Source: Tangfeifania diversioriginum (GTDB taxonomy: Bacteria > Bacteroidota > Bacteroidia > Bacteroidales > Prolixibacteraceae). Taken from it: 64,000 bases of DNA. The notes beneath the pieces are model-generated. The model was not told the origin of the DNA. It did no database searches and saw nothing but the letters and a program-made list of their open reading frames with translations. The stretch spans positions 1 to 64,000 of the forward strand of contig NZ_FQZE01000006.1 in NCBI RefSeq assembly GCF_900141875.1, in the 5' to 3' direction. A program made the translations under genes and the position numbers. Shown piece by piece: positions 26,537-34,662 of this stretch; positions within the stretch are counted from its first letter, which is position 1; each line of letters begins with the position of its first letter.

Positions 26537-29019
26537 TTAAAGCTCCACCAAAACTTTCTCCGGATTTTCTCCTTTTTGAGTTTTCAGACCAGATGTTTCC
26601 TGCTTATTATCGTTTTCTCCAATAATGACTGTAAACGTTCCGCTTTCGTGCAATTGGGGCTGAACGGTTTTGCCTTTAATACGGTAAATTTGCGCCAGTT
26701 CACCTGTTTCTTCGTTTCGGATTTCCATCAACTGGTTGGGTTGGTTCACCGAAATTTCGGGTAAAATATTTTCAGCGCCCATTCCCAGGTTATCGAACTG
26801 TGAAATTTGTTTTGGCCACCCCGGGAACTGGTCGCGCACCGGATTGGGATTTTCCACATCGGCCAGGAACCGCCAGGCATCAATACCGATAGTCCGTTCT
26901 TTTTGGTCGAAAGTTACAAATCCGAAACCGGAAGACCTGATTTGGGCATTGTTGTAGCGGCTTTCGCGGTCAACCGTAATTTTGCCCGGATTTCCAACAG
27001 CATACACAAAATTTTTGTTACCAAAAGCATCTTCGTATTTCCCGGTGTTTGGATACCCGTGCTCGGGCCGGTCAACCACCGGAAGGCCCAGTTCATCGGG
27101 TAAAAACCAGCGCATATAGAAGTTGCAGATTGCCGGTGTATTGAAACTCCATCCGGCATCGCGGTATTCATCCAGTCCGTATTGCACCAAAGTGGGAAGA
27201 TGTTGGTCGCCGTTGATATGGAAAGCAGCTGCTTTTCGCATCAGGCGGATAACCTTGTCGCGGCCCGATTTTGGCCAGCCCCCCGAGTCGAGGTCACCGT
27301 AAAGGTAATTTTCCAGGCTGCCGTGGTGCGTGGCTACATTGGCAAAAACCGTTTGGGAGAGCAGCACTTTCATGTCGGCACCTTGCCAGTCGGTTGCCCA
27401 GTCGTTCAGGAATTTGGATTGCCGTTCGCCAATCATTTCAACTCCCGGCTTGTCCAGGAATGACAAATCTTCGCGGGGTTCTTTCATGTGGTCGTGCCGG
27501 CCTTCCCAGTCGGAAACGGCTTCCGGACCGGTTTTAAAGATACGGTCGGTGATGATAGCAAAACTCACCCTCCCGTAAGTGAGGTCGGTGTACCACACGC
27601 TCATTCCCTGCTCAATTGGGGTAGGGTTGTACGGATCGGGTAATTGCCCGCACTGCGTGCGGTTGACCACGTTCACCATTTCCACCGACTGCATAAACCC
27701 GCGCGTGTCGGAACTGCCGGCACCGCCCGGTTTTTCAATTCCGCCTTCGCCCCAGAGGTTTCCGTGAAAAACATCGTGGTCGTCGGGTGTGCAGATGGTT
27801 GGCGTGTTTCGCATCAAATCGCCAAATGCCCAGCCAAACATGTAATATTTTCCGAGGTAACTTAAGATTGAAGCTTCCACCGGTTCGCGTTTTATCTGAT
27901 ATCCGCCGTTGGGTTCGTAAATCTGGTCGCCCGAAAAATAGAGCATGTCCGGTTCCAGTTGGGTCAGGTTTTCAACCAGCGGCGTGTAAGGGTAACCCGA
28001 TGTGAACTGGCAGGTGAGGCCGCCAAATTTCAGGGGGCGATCCACCGGGTCTTTGCGAATTGTCCCTTCATAATAGTCGGGCATTTCGGTTCCGTCTTTA
28101 CCTTTTTCAATATATTCTACCCGGTATTCCGTGTCTTGGGAAGCATCCCAGTTTTCCAGTTTGAATACTGCAGTGCGCGAATCGGGTTCAATCTTTTCTG
28201 TGGCAACGGTTTTCCAGTTTCCGTTTTCATTTAGCTGAAGGCTGACCTGCTGGTTGTCATCTTTTCCGACAGGTGGCAGCAGCGCCATCATTTTTACGGT
28301 TGCCTTGCTGAGGGTATGCATGGTCCACAATACCGGCCCAAATGCATTATCGGGTTTTTCAATCACTTTTGAGCCTGACAGCTTTATATTGTCAAAAGCA
28401 AAATGGGCGTTTCCAGGCTTTTCATTCACGCTTAACTGCATATTGTTGGCCACAGCAATCAAACCCTCAATTCCGTCAACCGGACATGAAAGTTCGGTTT
28501 TAAAGCCTTTATAATCAACCAAATTCATGGTTAATTTATTATTTGAACCTTTAATGGTTATCGTGAATTCGTCCCAGACAAAATTCTCCGGCAGTTCAAT
28601 TTTTTCATCTTTTAAAAAGGCATAGCCATTTAAGCTGACTCCGGCTTTAATGCCTTCTCCAAAATAACAAGTGGCTTTCACGTCGGCATCTTCTTCATCG
28701 TGCAAGCCAATTAAAAATCCGGCCGAACCGGGAATGTCGCCATTTTCAGCCAGCATTATTTTAGCAGAAGCCTGAAATTCACCTTCTCCGGGCGACAACA
28801 CATGAGTGAGCAGGTTCACCCTCGACTGGGGAACTGTTCCCACACAGTGAAGCTGACCTTCTTCCACTTTCCAGTCTTCCAGCGGAATGGACCAGAAATC
28901 TTTTCCCACCCACACACGGTCGTGGGTGTTATCGAAGTTGGCTGAAAATTCGGTTTTTTTGTGCATGAAGTTGCAGCAATAATAACAGCAATGATGATGG
29001 TTAAGGTTGAAAGTTTCAT
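26537..29019 (-). pseudogene. PhoD-like metallophosphatase lipoprotein with poly(A) frameshift at the lipobox
   Basis: The main frame (809 codons from the ATG at 28966) encodes a jelly-roll domain (FDNTHDRVWVGKDFW to about residue 200), a beta-rich linker and a PhoD-like metallophosphatase with metal motifs YFSGDQIYE, CTPDDHDVF and NGDQHLP. The signal peptide is in another frame just upstream: MKLSTLTIIIAVIIAATSC from the ATG at 29019. The two frames would join if the run of seven A at 28960-28954 (minus strand) had eight, giving the mature start C-TKKTEFSANFDN. As given, the ATG at 28966 yields a protein with no signal, which would stay in the cytosol. Phosphodiester or phosphomonoester cleavage of decorated glycans is inferred. 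Not clearly dead: the tract may be variable. Confidence 0.8.
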
Positions 29020-29056
29020 ATTGGTTTAGTTTCTTATTTTAATTTCGACTGTTCAG

Positions 29057-30655
29057 TTAATTTTTTCCGGCCCTGTGGTCCAGGTATTCCTGCAGGAATT
29101 TATCATTCAGCTCGTCGCTGTCGCCGTAATAGTCGCGTAGCTCTTCCAGCCTTTCATGAAGGTCGGCCTGAACTTCGGCATATTCCGGGTCGCCGTAAAT
29201 GTTGTTCATTTCCATGGGGTCGGTTTGCAGGTCGTACATTTCCCATTCATCGATGTCGTAGTAGAAATGAATGAGTTTATAGCGTTCTGTTGCCACGCCG
29301 TAGTGGCGTTTCACCATGTGCACCGACGGATATTCGTAGTAAGTGTAATACACCGCATCGCGCCACTGGCCGGTTTCGCCGCTTACCAGTTTGCGGAACG
29401 ATTCACCCTGCATTTCTTCAGGAACTTCAATTCCGGCATAATCGAGGAAAGTGGGTGCAAAATCGAGGTTTTGTACCAACTTGTCGATTTCCGTACCGGG
29501 TTTAATTTCTTTTGGATAGCGAATGAGCAGCGGGGTGCGGAACGACTCTTCGTACATGAACCGTTTGTCGAACCAGCCGTGCTCGCCGAGGTAAAATCCC
29601 TGGTCGGAAGTATATACTACGATAGTGTTTTCGGCCAGTCCCGCTTCTTCCAGGTAGTCGAGCACTTCGCCCACACCGTCGTCAACCGATTTGATGGTGC
29701 GCAGGTAATCTTTGATGTAGCGGTTGAATTTCCAGAGCGCGATTTCTTTTTCTGAAAGATTTTGATATTCTGCTTTGAAGGCTTCATTTTTAGGTGAATA
29801 GGCTGCCAACCAGTCCTCTAACTGTTTCTCATTGAACCGGTTCAGCTCATTGTGAAAGCCGGTGCTGTCGCCGTTCGGGTCAACAATCATTTTGAAATCG
29901 TGGCCCCAGCGGGCATGGCCGTCAATCTCCATCTCCTGCTCTTTAGCGGCGGTTCCCCTGTTTTCGTAGTCATCGAAAAAATTGGCCGGTGGTTCGAATG
30001 TCACGTCATCGAAAAGCGTGAGGTATTCGGGCCCCGGTTTCCAGTTGCGGTGCGGTGCTTTCTGGTGATACAGCACGCAGAACGGTTTGTCGGGATCGCG
30101 TTTGTTTTTCATCCAGTCGAGCGTGGTTTCGGTGATGATATCGGTGCAATAACCTTCTTTGCGTACCCGTTCGCCGTCAATCAGAAAATCGGGGTTGTAG
30201 TAGTGCCCCTGGCCGGGCAAAACCATTGAAAAATCAAACCCTTGCGGAATGCCGTCGAGATGGATTTTTCCGATCATGGCTGTTTGGTAGCCGTTGGCCT
30301 GCATTAGTTTCGGGAAGTTGGGCTGATCCCAGTTGAAAGGCTGCACGTTATCGACTTTTCCGTTGATAAAGCTGTGTTTCCCGGTGAGCAGCACCGCGCG
30401 GCTGGGCGCGCAAATGGAGTTGGTCACGTTGGCACGGGTGAATAGGGCCCCTTCGTCGGCCAGCCGGTCGATATTGGGCGTAGGCGCCAGTTCAGCAAGA
30501 AAACCATCATAGGCACTTATGGCCTGATAGGCATGGTCGTCGCTCATGATGTAGAGGATGTTGGGGCGTTGGGCTTCTTCGGTTTGTGGCGAGCAATTCA
30601 GTAAAAAAAATGCGGTGACGAAAAGGGAAATCAGTTTAACAAGATGTTGGTTCAT
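29057..30655 (-). CDS. Sulfatase, N-acetylglucosamine-6-sulfatase-like (S1_11 type)
   Basis: A 532-residue lipoprotein sulfatase (lipobox FFLLNC). NILYIMSDDHAYQAISAY carries the metal-site Asp pair, and CAPSRAVLLTGKHSFINGK is the formylglycine motif region with the Cys near residue 82. The blocks YHQKAPHRNWKPG, TSDQGFYLGEHGWFDKRFM and YEESFRTPLLIRYP resemble glucosamine-6-sulfatases that remove 6-O-sulfate from GlcNAc in heparan and mucin-like glycans; that substrate is an inference from these blocks. The gene begins the sulfatase transcript, 38 bp before the metallophosphatase, and shares an upstream motif with the next gene at 30772-31812. Confidence 0.85.
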   Translation of the reverse strand: MNQHLVKLISLFVTAFFLLNCSPQTEEAQRPNILYIMSDDHAYQAISAYDGFLAELAPTPNIDRLADEGALFTRANVTNSICAPSRAVLLTGKHSFINGKVDNVQPFNWDQPNFPKLMQANGYQTAMIGKIHLDGIPQGFDFSMVLPGQGHYYNPDFLIDGERVRKEGYCTDIITETTLDWMKNKRDPDKPFCVLYHQKAPHRNWKPGPEYLTLFDDVTFEPPANFFDDYENRGTAAKEQEMEIDGHARWGHDFKMIVDPNGDSTGFHNELNRFNEKQLEDWLAAYSPKNEAFKAEYQNLSEKEIALWKFNRYIKDYLRTIKSVDDGVGEVLDYLEEAGLAENTIVVYTSDQGFYLGEHGWFDKRFMYEESFRTPLLIRYPKEIKPGTEIDKLVQNLDFAPTFLDYAGIEVPEEMQGESFRKLVSGETGQWRDAVYYTYYEYPSVHMVKRHYGVATERYKLIHFYYDIDEWEMYDLQTDPMEMNNIYGDPEYAEVQADLHERLEELRDYYGDSDELNDKFLQEYLDHRAGKN

Positions 30656-30714
30656 AGTTGAAAAATATTTTTGATTAATAGAACAGTTTTGATAATATCA
30701 GTATTGAATCTTAT

Positions 30715-30741
30715 ACAATTTTACAAAAAAAGGGGGAGGGA
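30715..30741 (-). promoter_or_regulatory. Promoter-like motif before the S1_11-type sulfatase
   Basis: On the minus strand the block runs TCCCTCCCCC, seven T and GTAAAATTGT, ending 60 bp before the start codon. The same block with three changes lies before the beta-propeller gene (31842-31868). TAAAATTG matches the Bacteroidota -7 consensus TAnnTTTG at seven of eight positions. Two independent copies ahead of two genes make a shared promoter or operator likely. Confidence 0.45.
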
Positions 30742-30771
30742 GTAAATATTTGGGAATAAAATATATTCGAA

Positions 30772-31812
30772 TTATTTTTTCGAATCCACCAGTTTCATGG
30801 GGGCGGTGCGCACAACTATTTTGTTTCCGTTTTCGGGCTGATCGGTGGATTGGTACATAAACCACATTTTGCGTTCTCTGTCGAGATATACGGTGGTGTG
30901 CCGGTAGTTGGGCCGGAACACTGAATATTTTCGGACGGGGCCGGTCAGTTTCTCGGGATGATCGACATGGGCTGTCAATACTTCAATGGTGTTGGCGCTG
31001 AAATCTTTCACCACAAAAAGTGCAATGCTGTCGTTGCTGATGCGAATGGGATCACAACCTCCGATGATGTCTCGCTGTTCATCCTGAACCTTAATGAAAC
31101 GGGAGAAATCCGAAGGGCTGTCACCTCGTGCCACTCCCAATCCCCATGAAACTTCAGCAGATTTGGCAATGTAATACACGTTGAATATCTCCCCAGCTCT
31201 AAATGCGCCTATTGGAGAAATTTCATCGCCGTGGCCCCACACCTGTGAATCATTCCATGAAAAAACGTACCCCTGATTTTCAAAATGAAATCCATCATTG
31301 GATGAAGCCAATCCTGCATTGCACTGCACGGATTCGGTCGTTGGATTGCTTGCAAGTGTGGCCCCGAAATAGAGCAAAATGTCGCTGTTGTTATCCAGGA
31401 TTGCCCCCGCTGAAAAAACGCCTTCTTCCGGGTTGTTCTGCGGCTGGTGTGTGAGAATGGGATTTTTCTCAAACTTTTTAAAATGAATGCCGTCTGTGCT
31501 TGTGGCCACTCCCAGCGAACGGTTGGCAGGACCTCCGTCGGTAGTGCGGTTGCCATTGGCCCCAATGTAATAAAGCAACCAGGTGCCATTTTTCTTCACC
31601 ACCGTACAAGGACTAATCTGCCCGTATAAACGGGCGTCCCAGCTTCCTTTCGGGCCGGCTTCAAGCACCACCTGCTCCCGGCTCCATTCATCTGCCCGAG
31701 GGATGGTAACTTGCGGAAGGTTATCTTTACCATCTTCTGCTAAAATGGTCAAGGAAAATAAAATTATATGTATGAGAAGGAATGAAATGAAACTGATCAA
31801 TCGTTGTGTCAT
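30772..31812 (-). CDS. Secreted five-bladed beta-propeller, GH43/GH130-like
   Basis: A 346-residue exported protein; the ATG at 31812 (MTQRLISFISFLLIHIILF) gives a standard signal and is preferred over the ATG eight codons earlier. The mature part has the repeated blade pattern of GH32/GH43/GH117/GH130 enzymes: PCTVVKKNGTWLLYYIGANG, SLGVATSTDGIHFKKFEKNP (each a blade edge), GAILDNNSDILLYFGA and CDPIRISNDSIALFV. Acidic residues at blade starts could be catalytic, but I cannot assign them. It may release terminal sugars or phosphorolyse mannosides; I do not commit to a family. It has its own promoter-like motif and ends 116 bp before the next sulfatase. Confidence 0.65.
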   Translation of the reverse strand: MTQRLISFISFLLIHIILFSLTILAEDGKDNLPQVTIPRADEWSREQVVLEAGPKGSWDARLYGQISPCTVVKKNGTWLLYYIGANGNRTTDGGPANRSLGVATSTDGIHFKKFEKNPILTHQPQNNPEEGVFSAGAILDNNSDILLYFGATLASNPTTESVQCNAGLASSNDGFHFENQGYVFSWNDSQVWGHGDEISPIGAFRAGEIFNVYYIAKSAEVSWGLGVARGDSPSDFSRFIKVQDEQRDIIGGCDPIRISNDSIALFVVKDFSANTIEVLTAHVDHPEKLTGPVRKYSVFRPNYRHTTVYLDRERKMWFMYQSTDQPENGNKIVVRTAPMKLVDSKK

Positions 31813-31841
31813 TTTTTGAAAATTGAAATGATTCAAACTTT

Positions 31842-31868
31842 ACAATTTTACGAAAAATGGGGGAGGAA
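31842..31868 (-). promoter_or_regulatory. Promoter-like motif before the beta-propeller gene
   Basis: The minus strand reads TTCCTCCCCCATTTTTCGTAA then AATTGT, differing at three of 27 positions from the block at 30715-30741. It ends 30 bp before the chosen start codon at 31812, a suitable distance for a -7 box and short leader, and this supports 31812 over the ATG at 31836. Confidence 0.45.
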
Positions 31869-31897
31869 TGGAAATGGGGTTTGTGCCAACTGTTAAT

Positions 31898-31981
31898 TGT
31901 CTGAACTATGATTTCAGCAGATTTTTGGATTGCTCAGATTCAGCGTATTCTGCCTCATCAGTTAAAACCCCTGTTCAGACA
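31898..31981. mobile_element. MITE-like element, copy A (84 bp)
   Basis: The element begins TGTCTGAAC (31898-31906) and ends GTTCAGACA (31973-31981), a perfect 9-bp terminal inverted repeat. Its interior contains CTATGATTTCAGCAG and AGATTGCTCAGATT-like repeats. A second, 97-bp copy with the same ends lies at 32425-32521, and both are followed by the same TTTTCTTTCCATCC. It has no coding capacity. It directly follows the GxxExxY gene's stop (32000) on the minus strand. Confidence 0.7.
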
Positions 31982-31999
31982 TTTTCTTTCCATCCTCGT

Positions 32000-32392
32000 T
32001 CAGACCGTGTTAAATTTTGAATTAATCAACCGTTTAAATTGCAGGCTTTTGGCGCCGAAATTCAGCAACAGTCCTACTTCAATATTGTATGCCTCGAGAT
32101 AATTTATGGCCTGTGCCAAATGCACATCTTCCAGTTTTGTCAAAGCTTTTAATTCAACTGAAACTACATCCTCCACCAGGAAATCAACCCTGCGGGTTCC
32201 AATTTGCTGTTCGCGATACCAGATGGGCATTTCAAATTCCCTATTAAAGTTCAGCCCGTAAAGAGGCATTTCAATTTCCATTGCCCGTTGATAAATCACT
32301 TCCTGAAACCCGTTCCCCAGAGTCTTATGTACTTGCATGGCTGCCCCTATTATTTTATGGGTCATTTCCTTGTATTTGTATTCTTCGGCCAT
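32000..32392 (-). CDS. GxxExxY-family protein, predicted PD-(D/E)XK-like fold
   Basis: A 130-residue cytosolic protein with the family's name motif at residues 25-31 (GFQEVIY) inside KTLGNGFQEVIYQRAMEIEM. Then come RRVDFLVEDVVSVELKA, whose Asp and Glu-x-Lys look like a PD-(D/E)XK nuclease core (D near residue 70, ELK near 80), and LAQAINYLEAYNIEVGLLLNFGAKSLQFKR (cut into blocks). The family is widespread in Bacteroidota and its function is unknown. Both ends of this gene are bordered by MITE-like elements, and its last codons lie next to a further GTTCAGAC repeat, so it may belong to a mobile or retro-type unit. Confidence 0.85.
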   Translation of the reverse strand: MAEEYKYKEMTHKIIGAAMQVHKTLGNGFQEVIYQRAMEIEMPLYGLNFNREFEMPIWYREQQIGTRRVDFLVEDVVSVELKALTKLEDVHLAQAINYLEAYNIEVGLLLNFGAKSLQFKRLINSKFNTV

Positions 32393-32424
32393 ATATTAAG
32401 AATTTATTTGTTGCTTCTGGCAAT

Positions 32425-32521
32425 TGTCTGAACTATGATTACAACAGATTATAGAATTGCTCAGATTTCTCTTTAGCAATCTGCGTCATCTGTGTCATCT
32501 GGTAAAATCCAGGTTCAGACA
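32425..32521. mobile_element. MITE-like element, copy B (97 bp)
   Basis: Begins TGTCTGAAC (32425-32433) and ends GTTCAGACA (32513-32521), matching copy A at both termini and over the first 20 bases; the centre differs (CTGCGTCATCTGTGTCATCTG). It is followed by TTTTCTTTCCATCCCGGTTGAGAC, again as in copy A. The element and this flank form the last 20 codons of the truncated helicase frame, so it probably entered that gene and cut it. Confidence 0.7.
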
Positions 32522-32830
32522 TTTTCTTTCCATCCCGGTTGAGACTTTTTCCCACTCCTCCAACTCCTCAATCCCCGCTTTTTCGTAATCCTCCCGCGAA
32601 ATAATGCCGGGCAGTTCCGGGGCAACAATTGACGATTCGTTGTAGTTGAGTTCGCTGTTAACAGATACCAGCCTCCTCAACTTTTTATCCCCAATATTAT
32701 CCACAATCTCCTCAAACCCCGAAAAGTAAAAAAAGCCAATCAAAAAACAGAGGTTCTCCGAATCCTTTAGGTAGTTATTAACGACTTCGGCAAGCAGTTT
32801 ATCCTGGTTGGTAATGAATTCTTTGCTCAT
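32495..32830 (-). pseudogene. 5' remnant of a PLD-domain helicase-type protein
   Basis: A 111-codon frame whose first 90 residues resemble the N-terminus of large PLD-like/SNF2-type helicases of Bacteroidota (FITNQDKLLAEVVNNYL, LIGFFYFSGFEEI, KKLRRLVSVN). Complete proteins of this kind are many hundreds of residues long. After EEWEKV the frame runs into the repeat flank and MITE-like element B and stops. It is therefore a decayed stump, and a marker of insertion at this locus. The helicase assignment rests on the FYFSGF pattern and is moderately sure. Confidence 0.6.
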
Positions 32831-32996
32831 TGAAAATGGCGTGGTTTAAAGTAAAGTCTCGAAAATACGAAAATTTTAAAGATATAAACCGGGTGAGGAT
32901 AGGGAAAGCGGAAAACCAGGCTCCTTTTTTAGGAATCTGCTATATAACACATTGCATATTAGCATCATAATTTTTAAATTGTCCCGCATATAATCC

Positions 32997-33237
32997 CCGG
33001 CTTATGTTTGCCGGCCCAAATAAAGAAAAAGAAAATGATTGCAACCGCCAGTAAAACATTGTCACCGGAAAAAGTTTTCCGGCAATTAGCCCATTTGAGT
33101 CAATCGAATTTTTTATCAGGATAAAGCAACCAAAGAAAAAACCGGCAGGCTTTACCCTGTGAAATAATACAAATTGGATTTCACAGGGTTTGAACGGAGC
33201 CCGCCGGCAGAATTAAATAACGCCCTTTTTAAAGGGC
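32997..33237 (+). promoter_or_regulatory. Highly structured leader before the unknown plus-strand gene
   Basis: The 437-bp gap 32831-33267 has no gene. Its right half holds five inverted repeats in a row: CCGGC/GCCGG (32997-33014); CCGGAAAA/TTTTCCGG with a 2-base loop (33065-33082); an outer pair CCGGCAGGCT/AGCCCGCCGG (33142-33151, 33198-33207, 9 of 10) enclosing a perfect 12-bp pair ACCCTGTGAAAT/ATTTCACAGGGT (33154-33165, 33178-33189); and GCCCTTT/AAAGGGC (33222-33237). They end 30 bp before the start codon. This is far more structure than a plain promoter and may be a cis-regulatory RNA or stacked terminators. Confidence 0.55.
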
Positions 33238-33267
33238 ACAATATTAACTTTTCAAAATTAATAAATT

Positions 33268-33954
33268 ATGTCTTACTCTGATGATTTTGAACAATGGAAA
33301 GAGAACATTGAAAATGTTCCTACAAAAGATGTTAAGCTGCCAAATCTTCCTATCGATGATTTTGTGGCAAGTGCCGAGACCCTGGCCATTGATGCCAACG
33401 AAGACCGTGATGACTTGGCGGCTGTCGGCCTGGATGTGACGCTGATTGACGAATTGACATCGCTAAGTGGTGCTCTGCGTTATTGTCAGGCCAACTGGAT
33501 GAGTATCTTTCGGGCGCGTGAGGAAGCCCGGAACCAATGGCAGGAACAATCGCCTCAGGCCTTTGAATTCCGTAATGAACTCCTGCATGATTTTTCATTT
33601 GCTTACCGTAATCTTGACGATGTGAAAAAGAAAGTGACACGCATCCGCGAAGGCGGAAGTAATGCCGACATGGTACAAGATCTGCTCGATTTGGCTGTTT
33701 TGGGCGAAAAATACCCGGAGCCCCTGGCAGCAATTCATTTCGATATGGAAAAACTTTCACAGGCACGTGCCCTTTCGCACAATATGTCGGAATTGCTGGC
33801 TGCCTCAAATGGCGCTGCCGGCGAAGGCAACGAGTCTAAAGTATTGCGCGACAAGGCTTATACCCTGCTGGCCGAAAAGGCCCGGATTATTCGCGAATAT
33901 GGCCAGTATGTATTCTGGAAAAACGAAAATAAATTGAAAAGATACTATGCTTAG
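33268..33954 (+). CDS. Conserved-looking helical protein of unknown function
   Basis: A 228-residue cytosolic protein with no signal peptide or membrane segment. It is acidic and almost wholly helical by eye: WKENIENVPTKDVKLPNLP, DDFVASAETLAIDANEDRDD, LSGALRYCQANWMSIFRARE and KARIIREYGQYVFWKNENK are the most distinctive blocks (residues about 10-30, 30-50, 70-90 and 205-225). I do not recognise a family. The gene stands alone on the plus strand between two minus-strand glycan clusters, behind a structured leader and ahead of a very strong terminator, so it is a self-contained unit. A basic C-terminus and repeated Glu/Asp-rich helices allow a binding or scaffold role, but none can be claimed. 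Confidence 0.8.
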   Translation: MSYSDDFEQWKENIENVPTKDVKLPNLPIDDFVASAETLAIDANEDRDDLAAVGLDVTLIDELTSLSGALRYCQANWMSIFRAREEARNQWQEQSPQAFEFRNELLHDFSFAYRNLDDVKKKVTRIREGGSNADMVQDLLDLAVLGEKYPEPLAAIHFDMEKLSQARALSHNMSELLAASNGAAGEGNESKVLRDKAYTLLAEKARIIREYGQYVFWKNENKLKRYYA

Positions 33955-33979
33955 CATTGTAAATTTCTGATTTTAAACG

Positions 33980-34013
33980 CCCCCGTGGGATTTGACCCTC
34001 CACGGGGGCTTTT
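33980..34013 (+). terminator. Strong intrinsic terminator after the unknown gene
   Basis: CCCCCGTGG (33980-33988) pairs perfectly with CCACGGGGG (34000-34008), 11-base loop, followed by CTTTT. It starts 25 bp after the stop codon at 33954. The arms coincide with the first two units of the 20-21 bp repeat array that continues to the right. Confidence 0.85.
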
Positions 34014-34235
34014 CACCGTCCCCAGCGACTTTTGACCCTCCCCAACACGATTTTTGTTGCCCACAACGCGATTTGACCCTCCACAACGGAAATTTTCAAT
34101 CTCACAGCGGAAAATGACTCGCCCCTGAGCAATTTCTCACGGCTACAGCGGGATTTGAGTGGCCCCTGAGCGATTTCTCACGGCCACAACGGGAATTGAC
34201 CCTCCACAGCCGGATTTTTTGCGCTCACAATACGA
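33981..34235. repeat. Degenerate tandem repeats, about 12 units with a 20-21 bp period
   Basis: Units begin near 33981, 34002, 34023, 34043, 34063, 34083, 34104, 34125, 34145, 34166, 34186, 34206 and 34227. The best units read like ACAACGCGATTTGACCCTCC: a purine/C start, a short A/T tract and a pyrimidine-rich end. Two neighbouring pairs form a 41-bp direct duplication (34104-34144 and 34145-34185). There is no long open frame through the array and no constant spacer, so it is neither protein repeats nor CRISPR. The spacing places each A/T tract on the same face of the helix. Confidence 0.75.
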
Positions 34236-34260
34236 AACAAGCGGTTTACAGAAAGTTTTT

Positions 34261-34430
34261 TCAAAATTCCTCGTGGCTGGATGGAAGTTGCTCCAATGCT
34301 TTAACATCTGTCCTTTCTTTTGTACTCATAGCTCTTTTTCCTCCTTGTACTTTCTGTGCCAGTAGCTGAATGTCTTTACCGAGAAGTTCTCACAGGAACA
34401 AAACTTAACCTGGGGTAATCCGCTTTCCTG
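34261..34430 (-). pseudogene. Relic of an IS66-type accessory (TnpA-like) gene
   Basis: On the minus strand from 34430 the frame QESGLPQVKFC, ENFSVKTFSYWHRKYKEEK, EL-stop has the layout of the short IS66 accessory protein (SGL.Q..FC...N.S..TF.YW..KY). It is preceded by a stop and broken again at the TGA that overlaps the next ATG (34329), after which MSTKERTDVKALEQLPSSHE continues for 22 codons to a stop at 34261. No transposase is left nearby. The GC-rich palindrome at 34458-34499 lies just upstream. Apart from these, 34236-34662 shows nothing else coding. Confidence 0.5.
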
Positions 34431-34457
34431 TCATAACTCTATGACCAGGTACACCCG

Positions 34458-34499
34458 CCTGACCGCCCGCCTGAATGACTAAATCGGTCAGGGGCGGGC
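34458..34499. repeat. GC-rich nested inverted repeat
   Basis: Two alternative stems overlap: CCTGACCG (34458-34465) with CGGTCAGG (34485-34492), and GCCCGCC (34465-34471) with GGCGGGC (34493-34499). It resembles the short GC-rich palindromes (REP-like) found between Bacteroidota genes and stands between the IS66 relic and the 3' end of the long mannosidase operon, 164 bp beyond that operon's last stop, where it could stop transcripts. Confidence 0.5.
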
Positions 34500-34662
34500 A
34501 GGTCTCTTCCTTGCTGTATCCGTCAGTTGTCCATAGCCGTTAATCTAAGTACTGTTTTATAAAAGTTGCAAAAAAAATATGAGGTTGTATCTCTCTATTT
34601 TCAGAACCTACAAATAAATTTATACCTCCTGGGTTCAAGAGAGTAAACAGCCTTTCCATTTT

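Noticed and set aside
29156-29755. 199-codon plus-strand open frame rich in Phe and Val
   Set aside because: It is the complement of the sulfatase at 29057-30655; such Phe/Val-rich frames are the expected shadow of Lys/Glu/Asp-rich coding on the other strand.
33981-34235. Possible CRISPR array
   Set aside because: The units are 20-21 bp, adjoin without spacers and drift from copy to copy; there is no constant repeat, no unique spacer and no cas gene in the window.
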